Of a DNA stretch of 64,000 nt, positions 1-10,892 are shown piece after piece. The notes beneath the pieces were generated by a model. The model did not search any database. It saw nothing but the letters and a program-made list of their open reading frames with translations, and had not been told where the DNA came from. Made by a program: the position numbers and the translations under genes. The DNA comes from Pezicula radicicola (Eukaryota > Ascomycota > Leotiomycetes > Helotiales > Dermateaceae), in NCBI GenBank assembly GCA_003008705.1, contig PDUO01000038.1, forward strand, positions 248,001-312,000, written 5' to 3'. Numbering within the stretch: position 1 is the first letter of the stretch; each line of letters begins with the position of its first letter.

Positions 1-1991
1 TAGTAAGAACCAAAGCGAGGAGGAAAAGGAGCAGGCTGAGCTTTTTTGTTTCCTTTTCATTCGAAACATATATGGGAAACCCCGTTGGCTATATATGAGA
101 TAAAATCCAAATTGAAAGGAGCCAAACTGGAAAGCGTGTATGCTGGTAAGATAACATTGCCATGGGTAGGACTGACTTCTGACCATTCCCGAGTTCTTTT
201 ACGGCGTTCCTAATGGAAGCATGACAGCATGAAATGAAATTAATTGAAAAGAAAACGTGCAGTGAATTGAAGGTGCAGCCGAAAGCCAAGACCTAGTGCA
301 TTATTGTTTCTCAATTGGCAAACCAAGTACATTATTGTCCAGGTGGGACAAGAGAGAGGGACCAAGGAACAGAAGCTTATTCCATATAAACTACAGGCTT
401 GTTCCGACTCAGAGCCTACAACACCCATAGGAAATCGATAATTCAGATAGCTTTCGCCGATGTTGTATGGTAGGCATCAAGGTTTTGATCCAACTGGTCA
501 TCTGCAGCTTCCGGAATAAGTCTTAGACATGGCAGTTGGGAGCCGTTCGCAGGGAAACAAGTCCGCAATTCTCAACTCTGAATTCTTGAAGCCAATAGTA
601 CAACCATGTAACTCATTGGAAATTGCTTAGTTGTGTAATACTATAGCTTACTAAGCTGACTGTCATCGAGGTAACTCTCTCGAATGCTCATTAAAATTGA
701 TGATTAGTAACGTTGTGACTTGCATATTCTGTGAGGCAGAATGTGCAAGGTCAGCAGGAACATCGGTAAACCCCTGGCCTTGTGGGCGAACTCAAATGAT
801 CACTTGCATACTAACCCTGTAGTAGAGGAACGGATTAAGACAATACAGTACTCAAGGCTGACTTGATACCGCCTGTGATCAGTCGCGATCAGTCTACTCC
901 GTATAGTGGATAAACTGCAAACGAAGATGAGATGTTACTCTTTACCGTTCCTGGAATGAGGGGCACTCTAGCCTCTTCGGTGCGGAGGTGGTTTCGGCGA
1001 CGTCGACAATCCTCAACCGCGACCAGCAGATTTGAACTCGTTCTCGCCTTCAATATAATGGATCGTCTGGTATAATGCTAAGAGTACTTCTGTTAAGAAG
1101 ACTGTCAAGAAACTACTCCGTATGATTGACCTAGCCCCCTGATTTTGCGACCGCTGGAGCAAATCGTCCAAGACCTGCTCTTGCTCTGTGCATACTCTTT
1201 GAGATATGATTTGCGCGTTATAGTCCGCCAGGCTTTGCGCTGTACTTCTACTTGAACTAGCCTCGCTGACAATGTTTCATTGTAGATAAGTGTAAATATG
1301 ATGAAAAAGCTCGCCGAGGACACGGAGGGGGATGTCGTGGTTGAATCATACTACACGGGGCGACTTTAGCAAAGTCTCCAACTTCGACGACACTCACCTT
1401 CTTCGAATTTTGTTAATACTATCTCTGCACTTTGGGACTTTTCACTTTTCAACCACAAGTTCTCTACTCTCTAAATCACTTTACATACACCAGTATTCAG
1501 TCCCCCAATGGCTATATTATCACATGGTCCTGCGCCGCGCGCGATATACTTTCTATTTTGTGCGAAGTCTTATCCTAATTTTGTAATTCTGCAGATCTCG
1601 CTTTTTGTTTGGACTTTGGTTTCGTCTTCTGAATTTCCACGCCTTGAGATCGTGTTACTTCTTACAGTGTTTAATTCAATTTTAAGAACTTTGCAAGTCT
1701 GCTAAAGTTGTTACGTAGCTTCGACATCTCGTCGCTTAACATTCAAGCGACGAACTAAGCATGGATCAGTCCGCGACCACTGCTACGGCACTTTAGATGT
1801 GGATCCCGGAATCGGATCAAGAGCCAGAAATAATTTGTCGCAAATGTCTCAAATTCCAAGTCGCATTGTCTGCTTGCTTTGAAGGCGCACGACGAAGCAG
1901 CGCAAAGGGGAGTTGTAGAATTTCTTTACCTTGTCATATTTTCCCTCGACCGCCATCCGTCTGCCTGTATGCCTTCAATTGGTAACACTAC
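1..1991. other. Gene-free left margin
   Basis: I see no convincing gene in these two kilobases. The open frames are all under 90 codons, lack family motifs and have no matching splice partners. The right part (about 1700-1990) presumably holds the promoter and 5' UTR of the sterol-reductase-like gene that begins at 1992. A gene entering from the left edge cannot be excluded. Confidence 0.6.
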
Positions 1992-3740
1992 GTGCCAATG
2001 AATCCCAGGGTAGCCCTTCGCGGCGCCGCCAACCTCCGAACTCTTCTTACCTGCTCGAGATACACACCTGCACAGTTATACAGAACACCAAAGATCTCGC
2101 GATCCATATCCTTCATATCTACGGCAGCTTTACCGGAAATAACCCCTAGTCAAATCTCGCCATACTCTACGAAGATACCCTCTCCTCCTCCACCTCTCGA
2201 ATCCCATAACAAATATGTCGAACAAATTTCCGCCGATGTCAAACGATTCTACGAACGGAAGGAAAAGTTTCGCATAAATCATGGCTCAACGAATAGTACG
2301 CGACCTCGAAAACATAAGAATATTGTTGATACGAGTGCTTTATCGAGGGTTCTGTATGTAGATATAAAGAATCAGACGGCTTTGGTGGAACCTAATGTCC
2401 CAATGGATAGACTGGTAGAGGCCACTCTGCCATTCGGATTGGTGCCGCCTGTGGTTATGGAATTTCCTGGTATAACAGCTGGGGGAGGATATGCAGGAAC
2501 TTCGGGAGAGAGTAGTTCATTCAGGCATGGATTCTTCAATGAAACGATAAACCGGGTGGAAATGGTATTAGCGAACGGAGAAGTAATCAATTGTTCTCCG
2601 ACTGAGAGCCCAGACCTATTCCATGGAGCAGCAGGGGCAGTTGGAAGCTTAGGGGTTACAACACTTGTGGAACTTCGTTTGCAGAAGGCCAAAAAGTTCG
2701 TCGAGACAACATATCATCCCGTTTCCAGCATGCCAGAGGCCATTAAGATGATCGAGTCTTTTACAGCAGATTCAAATATCGATTATGTGGATGGTATTAT
2801 GTACTCAAGAACACATGGGGCTATCATCACTGGACGTTTGACCGATTCAGTTACGCCCAAGATGAAAATTCAAAAGTTCAGCGATGCTAAGGATCCTTGG
2901 TTCTACCTACACGTTCAAGATTCGATTTCGAAATCTTCAGATCCAATCACGGAAGCTATTCCTTTAGCCGAATACCTATTTCGGTACGATCGTGGTGGAT
3001 TCTGGGTTGGTGCTTCTGCATTCAAATACTTCGGTATGCCTTTCAATAAACTCACTCGCTGGTGGCTCGATGACTTTCTACATACACGTATGATGTACAC
3101 AGCTCTTCATGCAAGCAATGAAAGCAAAAGATACATCGTTCAAGATCTAGCTTTACCATACGATACGGCCTCAAAGTTTGTAGATTACTGCGACCAAGAA
3201 TTTGGAATCTGGCCATTATGGCTCTGTCCATTGAAACAAAGCCCATCTCCAACATTCCATCCCAATTTCAACGGCGTAGAGGAAGATGGAAAGACTCTAA
3301 ATCCCATGCTTAATATCGGTCTCTGGGGACCTTCAAGACACGCTGATCCAATTGCAGCAAACCGCGATTTGGAGAAGAAGTTAATGGAATTGAAAGGGAT
3401 GAAATGGTTATATGCACATACGTATTATCCAGAAGAAGAATTTTGGAAAGTGTACAACAACAAATCATGGTATCAGGCGCTCAGGGAAAAGTACGGAGCT
3501 ACAACCCTACCAAGCGTGTATGAGAAAGTTAAAGTTGATGTTGAGGCTGCGAAACTTGCGGAGTCCAAATTAACTATCGGACAGAGGATATTACAGAAAT
3601 GGCCGCTTAACGGTTTCTATGGAATTAGGAAGGCTATCCAGAGCAAGCACTATGTTGCAGCTAGAGCATCGGCTTGGAAGCATATTGAGTGGGATACCAA
3701 ACCTAGCACTGAAAATAAGCCAGCACAGACGGAACTATAA
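1992..3740 (+). CDS. DHCR24-like FAD-binding oxidoreductase (delta(24)-sterol reductase family)
   Basis: Single-exon 582-residue flavoprotein of the PCMH-type FAD-binding superfamily. The region around residues 150-225 has the FAD-site signature (EFPGITAGGGYAGTSGESSS, then GFFNETINRVEMVLANGEVI), and GAAGAVGSLGVTT follows. The C-terminal half carries stretches typical of 24-dehydrocholesterol reductases, such as SWYQALREKYGATTLPSVYEKV near residue 495. Known family members reduce the C24 double bond of sterol side chains with FAD and NAD(P)H at the ER; whether this fungal protein does so is inference, since ergosterol keeps a different side chain. The first ~55 residues are rich in Arg, Ser and Thr with few acids, so they could be a mitochondrial-type presequence or the true start may lie further in; the conserved part begins near residue 75. 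It converges on the kinase gene at 3967, leaving about 225 bp for both 3' ends. Confidence 0.85.
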   Translation: MPMNPRVALRGAANLRTLLTCSRYTPAQLYRTPKISRSISFISTAALPEITPSQISPYSTKIPSPPPPLESHNKYVEQISADVKRFYERKEKFRINHGSTNSTRPRKHKNIVDTSALSRVLYVDIKNQTALVEPNVPMDRLVEATLPFGLVPPVVMEFPGITAGGGYAGTSGESSSFRHGFFNETINRVEMVLANGEVINCSPTESPDLFHGAAGAVGSLGVTTLVELRLQKAKKFVETTYHPVSSMPEAIKMIESFTADSNIDYVDGIMYSRTHGAIITGRLTDSVTPKMKIQKFSDAKDPWFYLHVQDSISKSSDPITEAIPLAEYLFRYDRGGFWVGASAFKYFGMPFNKLTRWWLDDFLHTRMMYTALHASNESKRYIVQDLALPYDTASKFVDYCDQEFGIWPLWLCPLKQSPSPTFHPNFNGVEEDGKTLNPMLNIGLWGPSRHADPIAANRDLEKKLMELKGMKWLYAHTYYPEEEFWKVYNNKSWYQALREKYGATTLPSVYEKVKVDVEAAKLAESKLTIGQRILQKWPLNGFYGIRKAIQSKHYVAARASAWKHIEWDTKPSTENKPAQTEL

Positions 3741-3966
3741 TCACTCAAAAACCGCAATGGCGAAACCTTGGGAATGACAGGCATTCCCGGCCGCCACACC
3801 CTTTCTGTCCATATTATCAAACATGAGGGAGTCACAAGCCAGAAGAAAATGGCACAAAGCGCATTAAAGCACTCAGCTTTGAATATCGATATTCGATTGT
3901 ATTGAAAAAATAAAAAAATACCAAGCAAGAAGACCCCCCAAAAAACAACACTATGACAAACTTCTT

Positions 3967-4706
3967 CTACCACTTCCTCAGACTTCTCCGTTGAACAGCA
4001 GCCTTGCCTCTAGCCGACAACTCCCTCCACATCTTATTACCCTGCAACGCCCTCAGCAGTTTAGCATAAGACTCCGAAGTGGCGGTCCTTGTATCCACCG
4101 CAAGTATACAACCCTCCCTCTCAAAATACTTAATGACATCCCCACTCTCATTTTTATACTTCATCCATCTCCTCTCAAACAAGCCCTCATCATCTCCCTC
4201 CCTCCCCTTCAACTTCCTCCTCAAATACCTCCTCCTATGCTCCTCCTTCGGACAATGAAATCTAAGTACCAAATCCGCTTTAATACCCGCAGTCTTCAAC
4301 TCATCAAGATAATCGTTACGTCTCAGAAACCCATCAACAAGAACCCCTTCTTTAGGAGCTACTTTTCCGTTCTTTTGTTGAACTTCTTTCTCTTTTTCAA
4401 ACTCGGCTAGTTTTGGTGCTAGTAGGGATTGAACCATGTAGTGGGATGGAACGGATTTTTCATTGTTGATGTGCCTGCCTATGTATCGTCCTCCTATGCT
4501 GGCTTCGTGGGAGAGGGCTTCTCGACAGTAGTCGCCTATTGAGAGGTGGTGGAGGTTGAAATCTCGAGCGAGGAGGGTACAGAGGGTTCCTTTGCCTGTT
4601 GCTGGGGCGCCAATTATGGAGATTAGTTTTTGTGTTTGGATTGTAAAGGAAGAGGATTTTGGGGGGCATTGTTAAGAGGTTTGGTATTAGGTGAGTGAGT
4701 ATTCAT
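3967..4706 (-). pseudogene. Adenylate/UMP-CMP-kinase-like P-loop kinase, frame broken in a C-run
   Basis: The frame from 4437 down to 3967 continues upstream into a P-loop (IIGAPATGKGT) and an NMP-binding stretch (LSIGDYCREALSHEA), then DGFLRRN, a LID-like region (HCPKEEHRRRYLRRKLKGRE) and a C-terminal helix. Together these are the parts of a nucleoside monophosphate kinase of about 246 residues, which would transfer phosphate from ATP to an NMP. The only upstream ATG with a sensible leader (4706) is out of frame with the P-loop by one base. The shift maps to a run of six C on the coding strand (4661-4666); seven would restore the frame. Splicing cannot repair it: between the ATG and the P-loop there is neither a GT nor an AG on the coding strand, and the P-loop frame has a TAA just upstream with no ATG after it. 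The cause is either a homopolymer sequencing error or a real inactivating deletion. Gene identity is firm; functional status is open. Confidence 0.75.
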
Positions 4707-6219
4707 AGGTGTGAGCTGAAGAATGAGATTGGAGGAAGGCGTAGAATATATTGTTTTCGTTACATCAAATAAACTCGAAGTGAATTCGAGGAAGAAGTTG
4801 AGGAAAGAACTAACGGCCAGCGTTATAGTAGTTGAAAAGACTGAAGAAGGATTGCAAAAATGAAAGGCGCACAGCGCTTGGTAGATAAAATGAAGATGAA
4901 GAAATTATTGATCTGGTAGCTTTGGAGGCTTTACTTATACTTAAATATCACTCCACACTCAGAAAACTTGAGACATTATAAAACACCACTCTGATTTTGA
5001 TAAGAAAGAAAATCTTCAACCATGGAGCTTGATTTGAGTATGTATTTATGTCTGTTCTATTCTATAACATTGACTTTGTTTTGTTGATTCTACCATTGTC
5101 TAACACGATTGGGATAGAAAGACAAATATATTAACTGTTCTAACAACACTACGCCCAAGACACTTTATGGCCAAAATAGATCCTCAGGAAATAGCCAAAG
5201 GATTCAAAGAACGAACGTCAACACCCATATATCAATGCCACAACATTCCCCAGTTCTATAATTACAGCCAGATTCAAATCTTAAAACTAGCACTTAGATC
5301 CATTAACCTTAAGGTCCCGTGTATTCAAAGGCAAAGTGCAAAATAAGAGACCAATAATAAGAAACTTACTATACTATAACCCCGCCCCATCCTCGCTTAA
5401 ATCCAGTGGCCCCAAAATGAAATTGAAAATACAGCTAGCTGCTTTGTCTATAATTTCATACTATACACCATTAAGCACTCTCAAAAACTAATAGATTTTC
5501 CCGCACTTTTATAAAAGCATCCCTTACTGAATCCAAAGATCCAACCTACTATACTCACAAACAAAACTAAACCAAACCAAACCACCACTACACTGAAGAC
5601 ACCATCCAAAGAAGCCCAAGTTCTGTCAGAAGTTTGTGCCTTAACCAGTGCCTCATACCCCTACTACACACACTAATATACAACTTGATCTCATTCGTAG
5701 TCAGCTTCTAGAAGTGATAATCCTTTATAGTATCGCTTAGATAGGAAAGTGGTTAAAATTCTATTAACAACACGAAAGGACTTGACATCACAAATTAACT
5801 TGGCAATAAGGCCACTATATAGTTTTCATCTGTTGATATTTGTGAGTTGGTATATAGTACTAGGGTTAGCTCGGATGGATAGAACTGAGTTAATGATTAG
5901 GTAGAAGGCCTAAACAATCTCTGAAGCCAGCATAGGCATGAATACTAAAGATACGAGAACGCTTAACATCACCCTGCCATTTTAGATTTTAGAGGTATTA
6001 TTAGAAGTGATCATTTTCAAAATCTTTGCCCCTGAACGAATAGTTTGCATGCATATATCCATGTACACAAATAGCATTATTCTCATCTTTATTCGTCTCT
6101 ACTCTATCCCAGGTCACTTATTCTTCTAGTCCGATCAGAACTCCCCTCCTATATATATAATATGCAACACTCCACCACACCCCATCTCAACCCTATCCCA
6201 CAATCCACCCATAAAAACC
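4707..6219. other. Intergenic, AT-rich, no gene seen
   Basis: About 1.5 kb without a supportable gene. It presumably holds the kinase promoter on the left and the short 3' UTR of PEX12 on the right. A start-like ATG with a perfect Kozak context at 5032 followed by GTATGT and a CTAAC...ATAG acceptor looks like a small spliced gene, but the joined frame stops after ten codons. Confidence 0.5.
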
Positions 6220-7698
6220 CTAAACCATAACCCTCCTCAACCCCTCCGTACCCCCAAGTACTTTCCGTCCAGAAACAGCACATCGTCCCTTACCACTCTC
6301 CCATTTGCCGTCCCTGCCCCCCTCCCCGATGAAGCTCTCCTGTCTATCGTGACCGCCCTCGATCCAGCGATGAATACAAGTATAACAAAACACATATCCC
6401 GTCTGACAAGCTGTCGCGGTTGTGATATCTTTTTCACAGATGGGACAGAGTGAAGAGTCTTTGGGGGGTGGGATGGTAAAGATTGGGAGGAGTGAAGATG
6501 CTGATATTGGCGGATTTGATGGTTCTTGTTCTGAGGATTCGGATTCCTTTTCTTGTTCTTTTTGTTCTGGTGAGGTTGATGATGATGATGATGGGTTTGA
6601 GGTAGTAGTTGGTTTGTTGTTGGAGTTGGATTTCGAGCTTGTGGAATCCGAGAGAGATGTTCGTAGACCTGCTATAACAGGTGGTGGCAATTCGAGTCCT
6701 TCACTCGCTTTCCGACTTAACTGTCTCGCAAAATCACTCGCGTGCCACCACTCCAGAAACTTGAGGGCGAAGATACTAGTAGGCAGTAGAATCTTCAAAC
6801 TACTCAATAACCTCGGTCCCAAAATCCTCGGATGTAAAATCGAAGTCGTTCCAAGCCCACTCGCACTCTCCCCTCCTACTCCACCACTCTCAGCAGCCTC
6901 CATAGCAGCAACAGCCTCAAAATCTGCCCTCCCCAACCTCCTCATCCTGCTCCCTACTAACCACAAAAACGGATCATGAAACCTAGATCCATCAAAAAGA
7001 TACGCAACATTAAAAGCCAATATGGCAAAATAATAAGCCGCATTAACACTCGGATATACATTCCTCAAAAACCACCGATAATAATGTAATATCCTCTGTT
7101 TAAAAGTAGGGTTTGTCGGCATTCTTGTATAGTTTCCACCTAATAAAGCGCGGGGAGCATTTATGTCATAACTCTCATCCAATTTCCTTTTCACATAAGG
7201 AATTCCCACTAGAATAGCAAGATTCTTCCATATATCCCTTCTTCCTAATTTCAACGTCTCGCGTACTAATCCAGACGCGGCGATACTAGATCGAGGAATT
7301 TCACCACCGATTAAACATCGTTCGCGCTTGAGACCGTAGAAGTTTTCTGTAAAGCTACCGGAGTACTTTTGAAGATAATGGCGTTCGACTACAAGCATGA
7401 GGAGGGCGTAGAGTTCATCGAAGGAGTTGAGAACTCGGAGGAGGTAGCGGGGATGGCGGTGCGTGAAGACGGCTAGGATGTAGCGGAGGGAGGGAGGGAT
7501 TAGGGTTGAGAGTTGGTTGGAGGCTATGAGTTCGAAGAGAGAGGGCTTTTGATCGTCGATTGCTTGGGTGAGGGCTGGTAGGAACTCCATTGTGAAGGTG
7601 GGCGCACTGGAAGCCCAGGCTGCGCAAAATGTGTTTGCGATGGTTGATGAGGTTGTTGATGGGAGACGCGAGGCTGGCGAACTTGACTGCCGAGGCAT
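6220..7698 (-). CDS. PEX12: Peroxin-12, RING-type peroxisomal import ubiquitin ligase
   Basis: Peroxisomal membrane protein of the Pex2-Pex10-Pex12 ubiquitin ligase complex, which ubiquitinates the import receptor Pex5 so it can be recycled. The N-terminal signature is unmistakable: [50 protein letters not shown] and [11 protein letters not shown]. Hydrophobic segments around residues 215-245 and 315-330 fit its membrane spans. The cytosolic C-terminal RING-like domain (about residues 415-450: CPIC, then [12 protein letters not shown]) has only part of the zinc ligand set, as is usual for Pex12. A Ser/Thr/Glu-rich linker (about 355-405) separates membrane and RING parts. Intronless. The frame allows an ATG at 7698, but homology begins at Met37 ([20 protein letters not shown], codon at 7590), which I think is the true start, giving 456 residues. 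Confidence 0.93.
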   Translation of the reverse strand: MPRQSSSPASRLPSTTSSTIANTFCAAWASSAPTFTMEFLPALTQAIDDQKPSLFELIASNQLSTLIPPSLRYILAVFTHRHPRYLLRVLNSFDELYALLMLVVERHYLQKYSGSFTENFYGLKRERCLIGGEIPRSSIAASGLVRETLKLGRRDIWKNLAILVGIPYVKRKLDESYDINAPRALLGGNYTRMPTNPTFKQRILHYYRWFLRNVYPSVNAAYYFAILAFNVAYLFDGSRFHDPFLWLVGSRMRRLGRADFEAVAAMEAAESGGVGGESASGLGTTSILHPRILGPRLLSSLKILLPTSIFALKFLEWWHASDFARQLSRKASEGLELPPPVIAGLRTSLSDSTSSKSNSNNKPTTTSNPSSSSSTSPEQKEQEKESESSEQEPSNPPISASSLLPIFTIPPPKDSSLCPICEKDITTATACQTGYVFCYTCIHRWIEGGHDRQESFIGEGGRDGKWESGKGRCAVSGRKVLGGTEGLRRVMV

Positions 7699-9101
7699 CG
7701 CAGGTGGCGCGCTAGCCCGATTAGGTTGTGCCCGAAGAACTCTCCCGGTCTCCCTATACCTCTAAATCCATATCGGAATAATTTGTCTACTTAATACTAT
7801 TAATTACTACTCCTATTACTTACTCTTAATACCGTAACTAAAAAATAAACCAACCTTTGTTACTAGTGCCTACCTACCTTTAATCACTAAACACTCCAAC
7901 TACTAGGAACACTACTTCTGAAAAGTACTTAATAGTCTGAGTATATAGTAAGGCATCTACAAGTGCTAAAGTGTATGCAGAACTACTATTATACGAAACA
8001 TATATCTACATCTTGCACAACACATCCTCTATCTAACAACTAAAACTCTCTCCTTGAGTTCCCTAAAAAAACATTTTAAACCCGCCTAAACTTCCTCCGT
8101 ACCTTTTCATGATCCCATTCAACTACCTCCCCTGTAAGATCTCCAGTGGTGGTGGAAGTGATGTAAAAAAAGTTAATAGAAGTTTACTATACCTTTGTAG
8201 AATAATGATAATCATACCTATGTAGTAATATAAGATGCATTGTTATGTTTACAAAAGTATATTGTCGAACACTAGAACATAGAGTACTTAATGTTTAATA
8301 GCATAGCTACTCTGGCTTCAGCCATTGGGGTAAGCGATTAGTACCTCTGTATTAACTTTAGTCTTAATACGAAAGTTGAATACTATAGTTACTTGCTATT
8401 GTGTTATATTGTGTATAGGATAGAATAAAGAGATAAATCCTTTGCCTTCTTATTATAATTTTTCTTAAAAAGCGCCCGGGCTTATAAGCTGTCAAAGGGA
8501 ATAGTTGTTTAGGGAGAAACATGTAAGTGGGCAAAGGTGTTGTATTCTGGGAGAGCAAATAGAGCTCTAAATTGAGTTTACTTATATGGATAGTTATATA
8601 ACTATTCCTGTAATTCAATACTGTGTAGAGGACACTTATCTTGAAAAGTGTATATAAATATATAGGTAAAATATATACACGTAGAATTAGGAAGTAGAAC
8701 ATGTAATTATTAGAATAGTATAGGGTAAATAATATACACAGTGAAGGCTATAGAGAACTTGAAACTTCATCTTTTCATTTCCAAATTATTAACTCCAGAA
8801 GTGAAGATTTAACCCGTTCACCACGCTATGCTATGCAATGCAATAATGACTAATGCTGGTATAACAAAAACCCGATCAACATGGTATATAACACCATCTC
8901 CCTTTATTTCCTTTTCGTTTTCTTTTTCAAAAAAACACAAGCGAACTCTAACAGACGGATACAGTAATGACAGATACTGCTAGAGTATGGCAGCCAATCC
9001 ACAACTCGCTTGTTGGCTCTAGCTTTCTTATGTACAACTAAACTTCCCCACAACTACAACAAGGGTCCAATCACTGGAAGCGATTAAGTGGGAGGAGATA
9101 T
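7699..9101. other. AT-rich intergenic region
   Basis: No convincing gene. From about 7780 to 8900 the sequence is strongly AT-rich, and the one open frame (8364-8702, minus, 112 codons) encodes a Tyr/Ile/Leu-rich string expected from AT-rich DNA rather than a recognisable protein. It may be an old repeat. The last 200 bases before 9102 are the 3' flank of the transporter gene. Confidence 0.45.
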
Positions 9102-10892
9102 TTATACCTCGGCCTCAGTCTTGATCTCGTTCTCGGTGACGACTCCCTCATTATGAGCACGGTGTTCGCGCTTTCCGGCCTTGTAGGTTTCGTAATTCCA
9201 TGATGCGGATGTGAATGGGTTCACCTTCTCACGGTACATGGTATCAACTTCCTCGAGGGAACGGTTCTTGGTTTCGAGCATGAAGAACATGACGATGAAG
9301 AAACAACCGATACAGCAGCCTGCAAAGACAAGTCCGTAGTAGTAGTGGATATCGTTTGTGATGAAGGTAGTGAAGAAGGAGATGAGGAAATTGAAGAGCC
9401 AATTGCAGGCTGTTGCGAGAGCGAGTGCAATAGCGCGGTATTCAATTGGGTAGAGTTCTGCCACTTGAGACCAGACCATTGGGCCCCAGGTCGTGGCGAA
9501 GAAGACGATGAAGATACATGTGAATGCGATCATGATCTGTCCGGCCTGAGGGGTCGATTCTGGGTCAGAGGCCGAGAGCTGGAATTGGCCGACGAATGCA
9601 AAGATCAAGAAGCAGATGGCCATGCCTGCGGCACCGACCATAAGTGCTGGACGGCGGTTTACGCGCTTGACAATCCAGATACCGACGACGGTAGCTCCCA
9701 AGTTGACGGATCCGAGGATGATGGAGGTGATGTAGGAGTTAGAAATTCCGGTGGACTTGAAGATGGTTGTGCCGTAGTAGAAGAAGAAGTTGGCGCCTGT
9801 CAATTGTTGGCCAGCCTGTAGGGCCATTCCAAGGAGAGTACGGTGCAACATTCCTGGTGCGGTGAAAATCCCACTCCAGTGAGCCGTTCCGGCTGCGACC
9901 TCCTCGGCACGCTTCATTTCGATCTCCTCAATTTCCTCATTGATGATTGGGGCGGTGGTTGAGACGCCTGCGAGTCTCGCAAATACGGCGCGGGCCTCTT
10001 CCTCTTTGCCTTGACGGAACATGTAGCGGGGGGATTCGGGCATGAAGGTAATACCAAGACAGAGGATGAGAGCCCAGATTGCGGAGATACCGACTGGGAT
10101 TCTCCACTGAGCGCTGTTAGAGTATTTGGCCTCGGTTCCATAGTTGACCTAAGGGAATTAGTGTAAGCGATTGAAAAGGTATAAGTTTGCAGTTCAAAAT
10201 GCGGAGAAATGCATACCATGTAGGAAAGCCAGATACCGATGGTAATCATCAGTTGGTAGGAAGCGACGACCATAGAACGAATGTTCTTTGGGCATGTTTC
10301 TGACTGATACATGGGGACGGAGGTGGAAAGGGCTCCAACTCCGAATCCAGTTACGAGACGGCCGATAGCGAATTGAACCCAATGTGTTGTGCTGGTGATT
10401 TCAATAATGACGCCAACAATGTAAACCCATGCGCATGCGAAAATCGTCCATTTACGACCCAATCTGTCGGCAACACTTCCGCTGGTAAGACATCCCAGTA
10501 GAGCACCGATGGCGAGGAAGCCTACAATCGTTCCTTGCCGAGCTGCATCCCAGCTGTCTGGATGATTGGAGAATCGTCTTAAGTAGTCGGTCATGTTCAT
10601 GAATCCTAGAAGCTTTGTTAACTCGCTGACTCTCAATTGAGTTATCGCGGTTGCTCTTACCTGAAATTTGTCCAGACTCGTAACCAAAAATCATACCTCC
10701 CATGGAGGCAACTGCGCCCAAGAGGACGGCAATGAATTTGACCTTTGGCTTCTCAAGGAGAGAGGGGTCGACAGTGTCGTTATGCTGGACCTCTGCGCCA
10801 TTGTGATGGGCAGATCGATTCTCAGGAGTGGTGGTCGCTGAAGTCTTGTCGGCGGGCGCTGGCGCCGTTTCCTTCTTATTAAACATCCCCAT
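9102..10892 (-). CDS. MFS hexose/monosaccharide transporter
   Basis: Three exons (10661-10892, 10217-10605, 9102-10148) joined by 55- and 68-nt GT-AG introns give 555 residues, the usual size of fungal sugar:proton symporters. Motifs in order: GMIFGYESGQISG in TM1, GSVADRLGRKW (the loop 2-3 MFS signature), GVGALSTSVPMYQSETCPK after TM4-5, PESPRYMFRQGKEEEAR at the end of the N-half, QQLTGANFFFYYGTTIF in TM7, WSQVAELYPIEYRA in TM10, and ETKNRSLEEVD at the C-terminal end. These place it in the fungal HXT/MST sugar porter family at the plasma membrane. The exact sugar cannot be read from the sequence. The start at 10892 is followed by a polar Lys/Pro/Thr-rich cytosolic N-terminus. Confidence 0.93.

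Noticed and set aside
5032..5120. Possible two-exon micro-gene (Kozak ATG, GTATGT donor, CTAAC...ATAG acceptor)
   Set aside because: Joined in the correct phase the frame stops after ten codons; the long frame in the second part needs a different phase that no donor supplies.
8364..8702. 112-codon minus-strand frame
   Set aside because: Tyr/Ile/Leu-rich text typical of AT-rich non-coding DNA; no motif and no neighbours that support it.
9345..9821. 158-codon plus-strand frame
   Set aside because: Exactly antisense to exon 3 of the sugar transporter; an acidic string produced by the codon bias of the real gene.
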